The notes beneath the pieces were generated by a model. It saw only the letters and a program-made list of their open reading frames with translations. It had not been told where the DNA came from and made no database searches. 64,000 bases of DNA, taken from contig NZ_CP045997.1 of assembly GCF_010233585.1 (NCBI RefSeq), forward strand, positions 940,522 through 1,004,521, read 5' to 3'. The stretch is from Spirosoma endbachense (GTDB taxonomy: Bacteria; Bacteroidota; Bacteroidia; Cytophagales; Spirosomataceae). This document shows, piece by piece, positions 10,042-18,352 of the stretch. The stretch's first letter is position 1, and each line of letters starts with the position of its first letter. A program made the position numbers and the translations under genes.

Positions 10042-11457
10042 CTATTGGGCGAGCAATTGCTTCACATTCAACTCCGGGAATAGCTTTATAAAATGCGCTT
10101 TGATCAGTTGACTAAGCAATAAACGCTTATAGGCTTCTGTACCGCGCGCATCGCTGATTGGGGCAATTTCAGTTTGAGCAATGGCTGTGGATTCAATGAT
10201 CAATTCCTCCGTTATCGGCTTCCCGGTTAGAAATTGTGCCGTTTTTGCCAATTGTTTCGGAATGGGTGCGACACCTCCGGCCGACAATCTGGCGCTGGTA
10301 ATGACATCATTGGCTACTGTAATAAAAATGGCTGAGTTAACACTGGCAATGTCGAGGTGGGTCCGTTTGCTGACTTTCTCAAAATTGAAACGTGCGCGTG
10401 CATCAGGCAATTCAAACCGGATCTGTTCCAGCTGTTCTTCCGGGCTTTTGTCCAGCGTTTTGTAGCCCTGGTACAGATTTCGAAGGGGTAGTTCCCGCGA
10501 TGTAGTGCCATCATTCAACGTCAAGGTAGCGTCTAAGGCCAGAAAGAAAATCGTGAAATCACCGATGGGTGAGGCATTGATGAAGTTGCCTCCGATGGTC
10601 GCCATATTGCGAATCGGTGTAGACGACACCAGCTTTGTGTACGCGTTGAAATCGGAGAAATGGGCCAGCATTACCGGTGATTCGATCAGGTCAGTTACCG
10701 TCGTTGACGGACCAATTACGCAGTGGTTACCAATCTGGGAAATTCCCTTTAAATCAGCATTATCGAACAGAAATCGGATGGATGCATCCTTAATTTCGTC
10801 ATGTTTCTGTACATATAAATCCGTGCCACCACCAACGCGCTGAGCAACTGGATTGTCATTGGCCAGTTCGCCGTTCAGCCCTAAGGCCATTACCTGCAAC
10901 CGTTCCTGAATACCAGAAAAATAGGCGGGCAAAATGCCTTGCTTTGTGGCAAAGGTAACTGGATCTTCAGCGCTGCGTTGCTTTAAACGATTGGCGACGC
11001 GACCGGCTGCCCGTTCAATGGACTTGTAGCCGGTGCACCGACATATATTTCCGTCAACGGCGGCAATGGCATTTTGTGGCGTTGGCACTGTCTTGCTCAG
11101 GCAAAATCCCGCCATCGACATCACAAAACCCGGTGTGCAAAACCCGCATTGCGTCGCTGATTCGTCGGCCATAGCCTGTTGCACAGGATTCAGCTCGTCC
11201 ATATTGACACCTTCGATGGTTACGATGTGCTTCCCATGCGCATTTCCCAGCGGCATCAGGCAGGATGTTGCCGATCGATACCGCAATTCCCCATGTTTTA
11301 ATTCGCCTACAACGACGGTGCATGCGCCACAATCGCCCTCACGGCAACCGATTTTTGTGCCGGTCAGGTCTTGATGATAGCGTACAAAATCGAGCACCGG
11401 CGTACCAGATGGCATCGCCGTACTGACTTCTTTATTATTTAGGATGAATTTTATCAA
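10042..11457 (-). CDS. xdhA: Xanthine dehydrogenase, iron-sulfur and FAD subunit
   Basis: This is the electron-transfer subunit of xanthine dehydrogenase, 471 residues. A plant-type 2Fe-2S domain has cysteines at 38, 43, 46 and 66, and a second 2Fe-2S domain uses C104, C107, C139 and C141 (CGFCTPG and ICRCTGY). The FAD-binding domain follows from about residue 190, with VGGGTDLYVQ and ATIGGNFINASPIGD. The domain order matches the XdhA type of Rhodobacter, in which the iron-sulfur and FAD domains are one protein. It precedes the Mo subunit, with which it forms the enzyme. Confidence 0.94.
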   Translation of the reverse strand: MIKFILNNKEVSTAMPSGTPVLDFVRYHQDLTGTKIGCREGDCGACTVVVGELKHGELRYRSATSCLMPLGNAHGKHIVTIEGVNMDELNPVQQAMADESATQCGFCTPGFVMSMAGFCLSKTVPTPQNAIAAVDGNICRCTGYKSIERAAGRVANRLKQRSAEDPVTFATKQGILPAYFSGIQERLQVMALGLNGELANDNPVAQRVGGGTDLYVQKHDEIKDASIRFLFDNADLKGISQIGNHCVIGPSTTVTDLIESPVMLAHFSDFNAYTKLVSSTPIRNMATIGGNFINASPIGDFTIFFLALDATLTLNDGTTSRELPLRNLYQGYKTLDKSPEEQLEQIRFELPDARARFNFEKVSKRTHLDIASVNSAIFITVANDVITSARLSAGGVAPIPKQLAKTAQFLTGKPITEELIIESTAIAQTEIAPISDARGTEAYKRLLLSQLIKAHFIKLFPELNVKQLLAQ

Positions 11458-11550
11458 GGATATTTACTTTGTCTGACTATTTGGAGTGCTGATAAAATGC
11501 TGATCTACGTTTGTTTCGCTTAATGGCGCTAAACAAACGTGATTTACAAT

Positions 11551-12906
11551 TTACAACATTTCGGCAGGTTCTTCTTTCAGTTTCTGCGCTTTATTTCCGG
11601 TTGGTATGAGCAGATTGAGGAGTAATGCAACCAATCCGCCAGCCGAAACGCCCGATTCCAGAAACGTCTGAACCACACCGGGCAATGTCTTTAGCCACTC
11701 TTCCTGCGAAGGAACACCAATGCCAACACCCAAAGCGATGGCAGCAATGAGCGCATCCCGTTGCGATAATCCTCCTGAAACCATCAGGCGTAATCCCGAT
11801 ACGGCCACCAGACCAAAGAGCATAAGGGCAAGCGCACCCAACACACAGGGCGGCATGACGGTAATCCAACGACCTACGGGCGGAAAGAGACCGAGACAAA
11901 GCAGGATAATGGCCATGATCCAACCGATGCGCCGGGCGGCAACACCTGTCATCTGAATCACCCCGTTATTCTGCGCATACGTTGCACTGGGAAAACCACC
12001 GAACAGCGTCGAACCAATGCAGGTAAGACCATCGGCTAAAATACCCCCACGAATCCGACGCCAGTGATCAGGGCCATCGGTAGGTAAGCCAGATAGTTGA
12101 GAGGTCGCCGTAATGTCGCCCATGGCTTCCAGTACGCACACGAGATAGATAAATGCAAACGGAAACAGCAACTCCCATTTGAATGCCAACCCGTACGGAA
12201 AAAGCTGGGGAACCGTGATCCATGAACCGCTACCTTGAGCTGGGCTTTGCAGCCACCCCATCAGCCCACATATTGTATAGCCCGTTACGACCCCAACCAG
12301 CACGGCGGCCATACGTGCCCAGGCTTTTCCAATCGACTGAGCAATCACCATGACCACAATAACGACCAGGGCAATCAACCCGCCACTCCAGGCCGGTGCG
12401 CCTTCAGCGGGTAATCGGGCAATGCTACGCATACCCGTAGGAATCAGCGAAAGTCCGATTAGCAACACAACAATACCGGAAACCAGGGGCGTAAATACGC
12501 GCTTCAGCTTTGGCAAAAAGGGCGCGAGGGCAAGTTGTACGGGCGTTCCGGCCAGTGACATGCCCACCATGAGCGGCAGTCCTCCCGTTGTACCTGCCTG
12601 AATCAGCGGTGCCAGAAACGCAAAACTGGTGCCTGTAATGCTGAGTAGTCCGGAACCAATAACGCCAAACCGCATTGTTTGCAGAAACGTACCCAGGGCC
12701 GATGCAACCAGTGCCATACTGACCAGATAAGCCGTGTCCTGCGGGCTGATGGATAAAATGCCCGACAGGATCAGTGCTGGCGTGATGGTTCCCACAACCA
12801 TTGCCCCAACCTGTTGTAAACTGACCAGGAGCGCCGGAATCAGAGGAACTTTATCTTCCAGACCGTAAACGAGACGGGTAGTTTGCGCGTTAACGGGTTC
12901 GCTCAT
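11551..12906 (-). CDS. NCS2-family nucleobase:cation symporter
   Basis: This is a polytopic inner-membrane transporter of 451 residues belonging to the nucleobase-ascorbate (NCS2) family, which imports uracil, xanthine or urate with a proton or sodium ion. The family signature is visible as ATYAQNNGVIQMTG near residue 310, and the N-terminal segment has the typical VSLQQVGAMVVGTITPALIL helix. It lies 17 bases downstream of preA and 92 bases upstream of xdhA, between the pyrimidine and purine halves of the locus, so either a uracil or a xanthine/urate substrate is possible. Xanthine is slightly favoured by the downstream dehydrogenase. Confidence 0.9.
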   Translation of the reverse strand: MSEPVNAQTTRLVYGLEDKVPLIPALLVSLQQVGAMVVGTITPALILSGILSISPQDTAYLVSMALVASALGTFLQTMRFGVIGSGLLSITGTSFAFLAPLIQAGTTGGLPLMVGMSLAGTPVQLALAPFLPKLKRVFTPLVSGIVVLLIGLSLIPTGMRSIARLPAEGAPAWSGGLIALVVIVVMVIAQSIGKAWARMAAVLVGVVTGYTICGLMGWLQSPAQGSGSWITVPQLFPYGLAFKWELLFPFAFIYLVCVLEAMGDITATSQLSGLPTDGPDHWRRIRGGILADGLTCIGSTLFGGFPSATYAQNNGVIQMTGVAARRIGWIMAIILLCLGLFPPVGRWITVMPPCVLGALALMLFGLVAVSGLRLMVSGGLSQRDALIAAIALGVGIGVPSQEEWLKTLPGVVQTFLESGVSAGGLVALLLNLLIPTGNKAQKLKEEPAEML

Positions 12907-12923
12907 CGGTTGGGCTGCTTTTG

Positions 12924-14192
12924 TTAATGATCGTTCAAGGGCAAACCGCGCCGTTGAAATTCTTTCCAGTTCAGGTATTCGTCACCTTTGCGTTGCTCTA
13001 CCATCGTGATACAACTGTCAACGGGACATACTAATTTACACAAATTACAGCCAACACACTCATCTTCTTTAATTGAATAGGTGTTGTAGGGATTGCCGTA
13101 CGACAGATTAATCGACTGGTGGGAGGTGTCTTCGCAGGCGATGTAGCACAAACCACAGTGAATGCACTTGTCCTGGTCGATATTCGCGACGATGTGGTAA
13201 TTGATATCGAGGTCTTCCCAATGAGTAATGGTTGGCACGGATTTGCCAATAAAGTCATCGAGGGTTTTGAAGCCTTTTTCGTCCATCCAGTTGTTCATGC
13301 CATCGCACATGTCTTCAATGATGCGGAAGCCATGCTTCATGACCGCCGTACAGACCTGAACGTTTGACGCTCCCAGTAACATAAACTCAACAGCATCTTT
13401 CCACGTACTGACACCGCCAATTCCAGAAATAGGCATTCGTGACGTGATGGGGTCCTGGGCAATGGTTGTCAGCATTTTCAGCGCAATCGGTTTGACGGCT
13501 GGGCCGCAATAACCGCCATACACCGACTTCCCTGCTACATATGGATTTGGCACGAATGTGTCCAGATCGACGCCGGTAATTGACTGGATCGTGTTGATGA
13601 GCGATAGCGCATTCGTACCCCCTTCGACCGATGCACGGCCTGTCGGCACCACCGAATGTACGTTGGGCGTCAGCTTTGTAATAACCGGCAGAGTCGCTTT
13701 TTCCATGACCCATTCAACGACCATTTTGGCAATCTCCGGGTCCTGACCAACTGCTGCGCCCATGCCACGCTCGGTCATTCCGTGTGGACAGCCGAAATTC
13801 AGTTCGAGGCCGTGGGCACCCGTATCTTCAACCTGAGCAATTAATTCGTGCCACTTCTCGCGGCTATTGTCGGCCATGAGCGACACAATCATCGCCCGGT
13901 CAGGAAACAGGCGAACGCATTCGGCGATCTCGCGTAGGTTGATATCGAGCGGTCGGTCGGAAATGAGTTCGATGTTATTGAATCCCATAACCTTGGAGCC
14001 ACCGTAATCAACCGCCGAATAGCGAGACGACACGTTTTTAACCTGGCTGCCTAATGTTTTCCAGACCACTCCGCCCCAGCCCGCTTCAAAAGCTCTCAGG
14101 ACATTATATTGTTTATCCGTCGGGGGGGCGCTCGCCAGCCAGAACGGATTTGGCGATTTGATGCCGAGGAAATTTGCGCTTAAATCTGCCAC
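12924..14192 (-). CDS. preA: NAD-dependent dihydropyrimidine dehydrogenase, catalytic subunit PreA
   Basis: PreA reduces uracil and thymine to their 5,6-dihydro forms, the first step of the reductive pyrimidine pathway. The FMN-binding dihydroorotate-dehydrogenase-like barrel has the motif GCPHGMTERGMG, with the catalytic cysteine at residue 135. The C-terminus carries two 4Fe-4S clusters (CIHCGLCYIAC and CVGCNLCKLVC). The length of 422 residues is close to Escherichia coli PreA (411). It follows preT by 85 bases; in other bacteria the two proteins form a heterotetramer. The partner preT, dihydropyrimidinase and beta-ureidopropionase genes all lie upstream in the same direction, so the assignment is strong. 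Confidence 0.95.
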   Translation of the reverse strand: MADLSANFLGIKSPNPFWLASAPPTDKQYNVLRAFEAGWGGVVWKTLGSQVKNVSSRYSAVDYGGSKVMGFNNIELISDRPLDINLREIAECVRLFPDRAMIVSLMADNSREKWHELIAQVEDTGAHGLELNFGCPHGMTERGMGAAVGQDPEIAKMVVEWVMEKATLPVITKLTPNVHSVVPTGRASVEGGTNALSLINTIQSITGVDLDTFVPNPYVAGKSVYGGYCGPAVKPIALKMLTTIAQDPITSRMPISGIGGVSTWKDAVEFMLLGASNVQVCTAVMKHGFRIIEDMCDGMNNWMDEKGFKTLDDFIGKSVPTITHWEDLDINYHIVANIDQDKCIHCGLCYIACEDTSHQSINLSYGNPYNTYSIKEDECVGCNLCKLVCPVDSCITMVEQRKGDEYLNWKEFQRRGLPLNDH

Positions 14193-14201
14193 GTTTTCAA
14201 T

Positions 14202-14287
14202 GAGTGAATGGGCGAAAGATTGAATGAGTGAAATAACTGGCTAGATGGTTCACTGGAACGTCAGCCCGCTCTTTCGCTCATTCACTC
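14202..14287. repeat. Inverted intergenic repeat overlapping the preT stop
   Basis: Positions 14202-14219 (GAGTGAATGGGCGAAAGA) recur as the reverse complement at 14270-14287 with one mismatch. A further partial GAATGAGTGAA unit lies at 14222-14232. The right arm covers the end of preT: the codons for the final residues KERASE and the stop codon are made of this repeat. Confidence 0.8.
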
Positions 14288-15633
14288 GCTCGCTCTTTAT
14301 ACATAAAACCTAATATCGCTTTTGCCCCATCCTTGCCTGCCTGAACAGCATCGACCACCTCTTTGCCGCCGTTTACGCAGTCGCCACCAGCAAATACACC
14401 CGGAATATTCGTGGCGCAGTTGCTGTCGATAGCGATCTTCCCTTTCCAGTTGTTGAGCTGGTTGCTATCGACCAGGTCTTCAAACGGAACCTGCCCCGCA
14501 GCTTTGATAACCATATCGACGTTCAGCGTAATGGTCTCGCCTGTTTCAATCGGGGTCCGGCGGCCGCTGGTATCGGGTACACCTAATTCCATTACGTTGC
14601 AGATCAGTTGCGTAACCTGTCCATTTTCCCCTTTGATTTCTTTGGGCGATGCCAGCCAGATAAGGCTACAGCTATCTAGTTTTGCCAGATTTAGCTCAAC
14701 TTCGGTAGAGGGCATTTCGGCCTGCGTTCGACGATAAACGATGGTTACTTCTTTGGCCCCCAGTCGCTTAGCTTGTGTAGCTGCATCAATAGCAGTCATG
14801 CCGAGGCCAATGACGGCGACCCGATCACCAACGGGTACGGATGGATAGCCTTTCTCGCGGATGTCGTAAATGAAACGGATGGCGTCCTCAACACCTGCTA
14901 AATCTTCGCCGGGAATAGCCAGTTGTCTCGCAACACCAACGCCAATGCCAATGTATACGGCGTCGTAATTGGCCTGAAGGTCGGCTAGTGATACATTTTT
15001 GCCCAACTCCTGCTCATACTTAATCTCAATCCCGCCTAACGATGTGATGAAATTGACTTCGTCCTCGCAGAACTCCGGCGTCACCTTGTAAGCCGCAATA
15101 CCATAGGTCATCAGACCACCGCCTTTACGTTCTTTCTCAAAGATGGTCACATCGATGCCTTCCCGGCTCAGGACGTGAGCACAGCTTAAGCCCGCCGGAC
15201 CAGCCCCTATAACTGCTACTTTTCGCCCGGTCGATGGTTTGCGCTGAAACAACGGCCATTTGTGGTCAATGGCCTTTTCGGTGGAATAACGTTGCAGTTT
15301 GGCAATCGGAATGGGAGGCTCGTCCATCAAATTAAAGACGCAGGAACCTTCACATAATTTCTCGACCGGGCAAACTTTCGAGCAGCCACCCCCCATAATG
15401 TTGGCATCAAGAATGGTGTAGGCCGATCCTTTGATGTTATCGGTGGTAATCTGCTTGATGAATTTGGGGATATTGATGCTTGTCGGGCAGCTTTTCGTGC
15501 ACGGGGCATCATAACAAAACAGACAACGATTCGCGTCCACCAGAGCTGCTTCCCGTGAGTCGAAAGGCGGGTGGATGTCGCTGAAGTTTTGCTCGTATTG
15601 TTCAGCCGTTAATCGGTTATTGGTTATTGCCAT
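14278..15633 (-). CDS. preT: Dihydropyrimidine dehydrogenase, NAD(P)H-oxidising subunit PreT
   Basis: PreT is the flavin and iron-sulfur partner of PreA; it takes electrons from NAD(P)H and passes them to PreA. The N-terminus has the cysteine clusters of the glutamate-synthase small-subunit type (CLFCYDAPCTKSC, then GGGCSKVCPVEKLCEGSC). FAD-binding GAGPAGLSCA and NAD-binding VIGLGMTAID motifs follow, and GVFAGGDCVNGG near the end is the second FAD motif. I start at 15633 (MAITNN, 451 residues); the longer form from 15696 would begin inside the inverted repeat upstream and add an unconserved 21 residues. The last six residues (KERASE) are encoded by an intergenic repeat, so the tail is probably not functional. 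Confidence 0.94.
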   Translation of the reverse strand: MAITNNRLTAEQYEQNFSDIHPPFDSREAALVDANRCLFCYDAPCTKSCPTSINIPKFIKQITTDNIKGSAYTILDANIMGGGCSKVCPVEKLCEGSCVFNLMDEPPIPIAKLQRYSTEKAIDHKWPLFQRKPSTGRKVAVIGAGPAGLSCAHVLSREGIDVTIFEKERKGGGLMTYGIAAYKVTPEFCEDEVNFITSLGGIEIKYEQELGKNVSLADLQANYDAVYIGIGVGVARQLAIPGEDLAGVEDAIRFIYDIREKGYPSVPVGDRVAVIGLGMTAIDAATQAKRLGAKEVTIVYRRTQAEMPSTEVELNLAKLDSCSLIWLASPKEIKGENGQVTQLICNVMELGVPDTSGRRTPIETGETITLNVDMVIKAAGQVPFEDLVDSNQLNNWKGKIAIDSNCATNIPGVFAGGDCVNGGKEVVDAVQAGKDGAKAILGFMYKERASE

Positions 15634-15639
15634 ATTGTG

Positions 15640-15711
15640 AATGGATAATGCAGATGGACTTCTCAGGCAGACTCCACTAGAAATGGATTTCTGCATGATG
15701 CATTATCCATT
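15640..15711. repeat. Perfect 13-bp inverted repeat between preT and the ureidopropionase gene
   Basis: AATGGATAATGCA at 15640-15652 is repeated as its exact reverse complement at 15699-15711, with 46 bases between. The structure fills most of the 88-base gap between two genes transcribed in the same direction. Confidence 0.75.
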
Positions 15712-15721
15712 TTATAGTCAT

Positions 15722-16588
15722 TTACAATTCAACCAGCTTATCATAGGTCTCCGGACGCCGATCGCGGAAGAACTGCCAGACATTACGAACTTCTTCGATC
15801 ATGTCCAGATCAAAATCGGCGATCAGCAATTCGTCTTTATCTTCCGAAGCTGTGGCGAAGATTTGACCACGTGGATCAACGAAATAAGATGAGCCATAGA
15901 ATCGGCCGAGATTCCAGGGTTTTTCTTCGCCAACCCGGTTGATACATCCCATAAAATAGCCGTTGGCAGCAGCATGGGCAGGTTGTTCCAGTTTCCAGAG
16001 GTATTGCGATAAACCAGCTACCGTTGCCGACGGATTGTAGACAATTTCGGCACCATTCAGACCTAAACAGCGGGCACCATCCGGGAAGTGGCGGTCATAG
16101 CAGATATACACACCAATTTTCGCATAGCGGGTTTGAAAAACCGGATAGCCCAGATTGCCGGGTTTGAAGAAAAACTTCTCCCAGAAACCCGACGTATGGG
16201 GTATGTGATTCTTGCGATATTTGCCCAAATAGGTTCCGTCGGCGTCGATCACAGCTGCCGTGTTATACAGGATTCCTGCCTGCTCTTTTTCGTAGACGGG
16301 AACAATGATGACCATGTTGTATTTTTTGGCATATTCGGCCATCAGGTCCGTCGTGGGTCCCGGAACTGATTCTGCCGAAGCATACCAGGCACTGTTCTGC
16401 CCCGGACAGAAATAGGGAGTATTGAAAATTTCCTGTAAACACAGAATCTGAACCCCTTTCTGACCGGCTTCATCAATAAGCGGCAGATGCTTCTCGACCA
16501 TCGCTTCCTTGATTTCATCAATTGTACCTTCGCCTTCGGTCTTCGGCAGACTCATTTGTATCAATCCCGACTTAATAATTCGTGGCAT
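15722..16588 (-). CDS. Beta-ureidopropionase (nitrilase-family N-carbamoyl-beta-alanine hydrolase)
   Basis: This cytoplasmic carbon-nitrogen hydrolase is expected to cleave N-carbamoyl-beta-alanine to beta-alanine, ammonia and carbon dioxide, the third step of reductive pyrimidine degradation. The nitrilase catalytic triad is visible: E53 in LCLQEIF, K126 in KYRKNHIP and C163 in VYICYDRHFPD. The length of 288 residues fits the bacterial N-carbamoyl amidohydrolase group. It lies 93 bases downstream of dihydropyrimidinase and upstream of preT, so all three reductive steps are encoded together. An N-carbamoylputrescine or N-carbamoyl-D-amino-acid amidase would look alike; context decides. Confidence 0.9.
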   Translation of the reverse strand: MPRIIKSGLIQMSLPKTEGEGTIDEIKEAMVEKHLPLIDEAGQKGVQILCLQEIFNTPYFCPGQNSAWYASAESVPGPTTDLMAEYAKKYNMVIIVPVYEKEQAGILYNTAAVIDADGTYLGKYRKNHIPHTSGFWEKFFFKPGNLGYPVFQTRYAKIGVYICYDRHFPDGARCLGLNGAEIVYNPSATVAGLSQYLWKLEQPAHAAANGYFMGCINRVGEEKPWNLGRFYGSSYFVDPRGQIFATASEDKDELLIADFDLDMIEEVRNVWQFFRDRRPETYDKLVEL

Positions 16589-16681
16589 GCTTACGTAGAA
16601 GTTAATGATCTTTTTGTCCCGGCTCCAGCCATTGGGTTCAACGATAGTGGCCAGGAAAAAACACCGAATTATAAAAATACC

Positions 16682-18064
16682 CTAGATCTTTCCGCTCACT
16701 TTATTGCGTTTAATAAATTGGCCATAACCTTTGTCGGCCAGGCATTTATCGTCGTCGATAACAACTTTACCACGCAGCAAAACAGTTTTGACTTTGCCCG
16801 TTAGCTCCCATCCTTCGTAGCCTGAATAATCGACATTCATATGGTGGGTTTTGGCCGAGAGCGTGTGCGTTTCGTTTGGATCGAAGATGACAATGTCGGC
16901 ATCGCTACCAATCGCGATCGTTCCTTTTCGCGGGAACATACCAAAGATTTTAGCCGGATTTGTGCAGGCAACCTCAACGTATTTGTTCGGTGTGATCTTA
17001 CCCTTGTGAACACCTTCACTATAGAGCAATTCCATGCGATTTTCGATGGCCGGATGCCCGTTCGGAATTTTCGAGAAATCATCTTTGCCCATCAGTTTCT
17101 GCTCCCACATGAACGGGCAATGATCGGTGGCCACGATCTGCACTAAACCCTGGTTGATACCGGCCCAGAGCGATTGCTGGTCTTTCTTTTCCCGCAACGG
17201 CGGACTCATGACCCATTTGGCCCCCTCGAAATTAGACTCGTACAATGATGCATCGAGAATGAGGTATTGGATACAGGTTTCGACAAACACTTTCTGATTA
17301 CGCCGGGTGGCGTTTCGAACGGCATTCAGAGCACCTTCGCAGGTCATGTGAACGATGTAGCCGGGGCAGCCGGTATAGTCGGCCATGTCAGCGAAACGGC
17401 CACTGGCTTCAGCTTCCGTCACTTCGGGCTGCGAGAGGTAATGATACAGCGGAGCCAACTTGCCTTCAGACCGGTGTTTGGCCGTCAGGTAATCGATGAC
17501 ATCGCCGTTGGTCGCATGAACCGTAACCATACCGCCTTGCTTTTTCACCTCCTGCATCAGACCAATCATTTGCCGGTCGTCAATCATCAACGCCCCTTTG
17601 TAGGCCATAAAGGTTTTGAACGAAGTAATTCCTTCAGTTTCAACCATCTCCTTTATTTCGGCCTTCGTATCTTCATTAAAATCAGTCACGGCCATATGGA
17701 AACTGTAGTCGCCTACGGTAGTGCCACGGGCACGGGAGTTCCAGTCGGCAAGCGCTTCTTTCAGCGAATGCCCCTGTTTTTGCAAGACGAAATCAATAAC
17801 CGTAGTCGTGCCGCCAAAGAGAGCTGCACGGGTACCCGTTTCATGCGTATCGCTTGAGAACGTCCCCATGAACGGCATAGCCAAATGCACATGCGGGTCG
17901 ATGCCACCAGGAAATACCAGTTTCCCTGACGCGTCGATGGTCGAATCGGCCTCAACGGGCAGATTCTTACCGATGGCGCTAATCGTTTCGCCTTCCACGA
18001 AAATATCGGCAACGTAATCGTCTGTAGCCGTAACAATCCGACCGTTTTTAATCAAAATGCTCAT
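16682..18064 (-). CDS. hydA: Dihydropyrimidinase (hydantoinase)
   Basis: This zinc amidohydrolase opens dihydrouracil or dihydrothymine to the N-carbamoyl beta-amino acid, step two of the reductive pathway. The binuclear metal ligands of the family can be assigned: H58 and H60 (GGIDPHVHLAMPF), the carboxylated lysine K150 (SFKTFMAYK), H183 (TVHATNGD), H239 (IVHMTCEGA) and an aspartate in ATDHCPF near residue 316. The length of 460 residues is typical. It lies after the NCS1 permease and before beta-ureidopropionase. The 230-base gap upstream contains a hairpin-forming repeat. Confidence 0.95.
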   Translation of the reverse strand: MSILIKNGRIVTATDDYVADIFVEGETISAIGKNLPVEADSTIDASGKLVFPGGIDPHVHLAMPFMGTFSSDTHETGTRAALFGGTTTVIDFVLQKQGHSLKEALADWNSRARGTTVGDYSFHMAVTDFNEDTKAEIKEMVETEGITSFKTFMAYKGALMIDDRQMIGLMQEVKKQGGMVTVHATNGDVIDYLTAKHRSEGKLAPLYHYLSQPEVTEAEASGRFADMADYTGCPGYIVHMTCEGALNAVRNATRRNQKVFVETCIQYLILDASLYESNFEGAKWVMSPPLREKKDQQSLWAGINQGLVQIVATDHCPFMWEQKLMGKDDFSKIPNGHPAIENRMELLYSEGVHKGKITPNKYVEVACTNPAKIFGMFPRKGTIAIGSDADIVIFDPNETHTLSAKTHHMNVDYSGYEGWELTGKVKTVLLRGKVVIDDDKCLADKGYGQFIKRNKVSGKI

Positions 18065-18078
18065 TTAATCAATTATTT

Positions 18079-18177
18079 TCTCTGCGATTCATTGCGTTTC
18101 CCCTTCGTGTCCTTTGCGGTAAAAAATAAAAACTAACCGCAGAGAACACGAAGGAGAAACGCAATGAATCGCAAAGG
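18079..18177. repeat. Imperfect inverted repeat of the TTTGCGGT type
   Basis: Positions 18079-18120 and 18136-18177 are reverse complements of each other with only a few mismatches, forming a long hairpin with a loop of about 15 bases. The arm reads roughly TGCGATTCATTGCGTTT, then CCTTCGTGTCCTTTGCGGT. A related copy lies at 18295-18352, inside the end of the NCS1 permease gene. Repeats of this kind are scattered in intergenic regions of many Bacteroidota. Confidence 0.85.
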
Positions 18178-18294
18178 TTTATAAGCCGTTTACAACTCGC
18201 CTAATACCATCTTTTAGCCTTATGCGACACTTCATTTCCGTCATACAACTTCGTTTACTTTGTGGTATAAGTTGGTTTTTAGCTGCACAGAAAT

Positions 18295-18352
18295 TTAAAT
18301 AGATAAATTCTCTGTGTTCTTTGCGAAGAGCTTTGTGTCCTTTGCGGTAAAA
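18295..18352 (-). repeat. TTTGCGGT-type repeat forming the 3' end of the permease gene
   Basis: On the minus strand this stretch has the pattern ACCGCAAAGGACACAAAG and GCAAAGAACACAGAG, related to the arms of the hairpin at 18079-18177. It is translated in frame as the tail FTAKDTKLFAKNTENLSI of the NCS1 permease. Confidence 0.8.

Noticed and set aside
17267..17857. A 196-codon open frame on the plus strand inside the dihydropyrimidinase gene
   Set aside because: The minus-strand frame carries all metal ligands of dihydropyrimidinase, so the plus-strand frame is a shadow.
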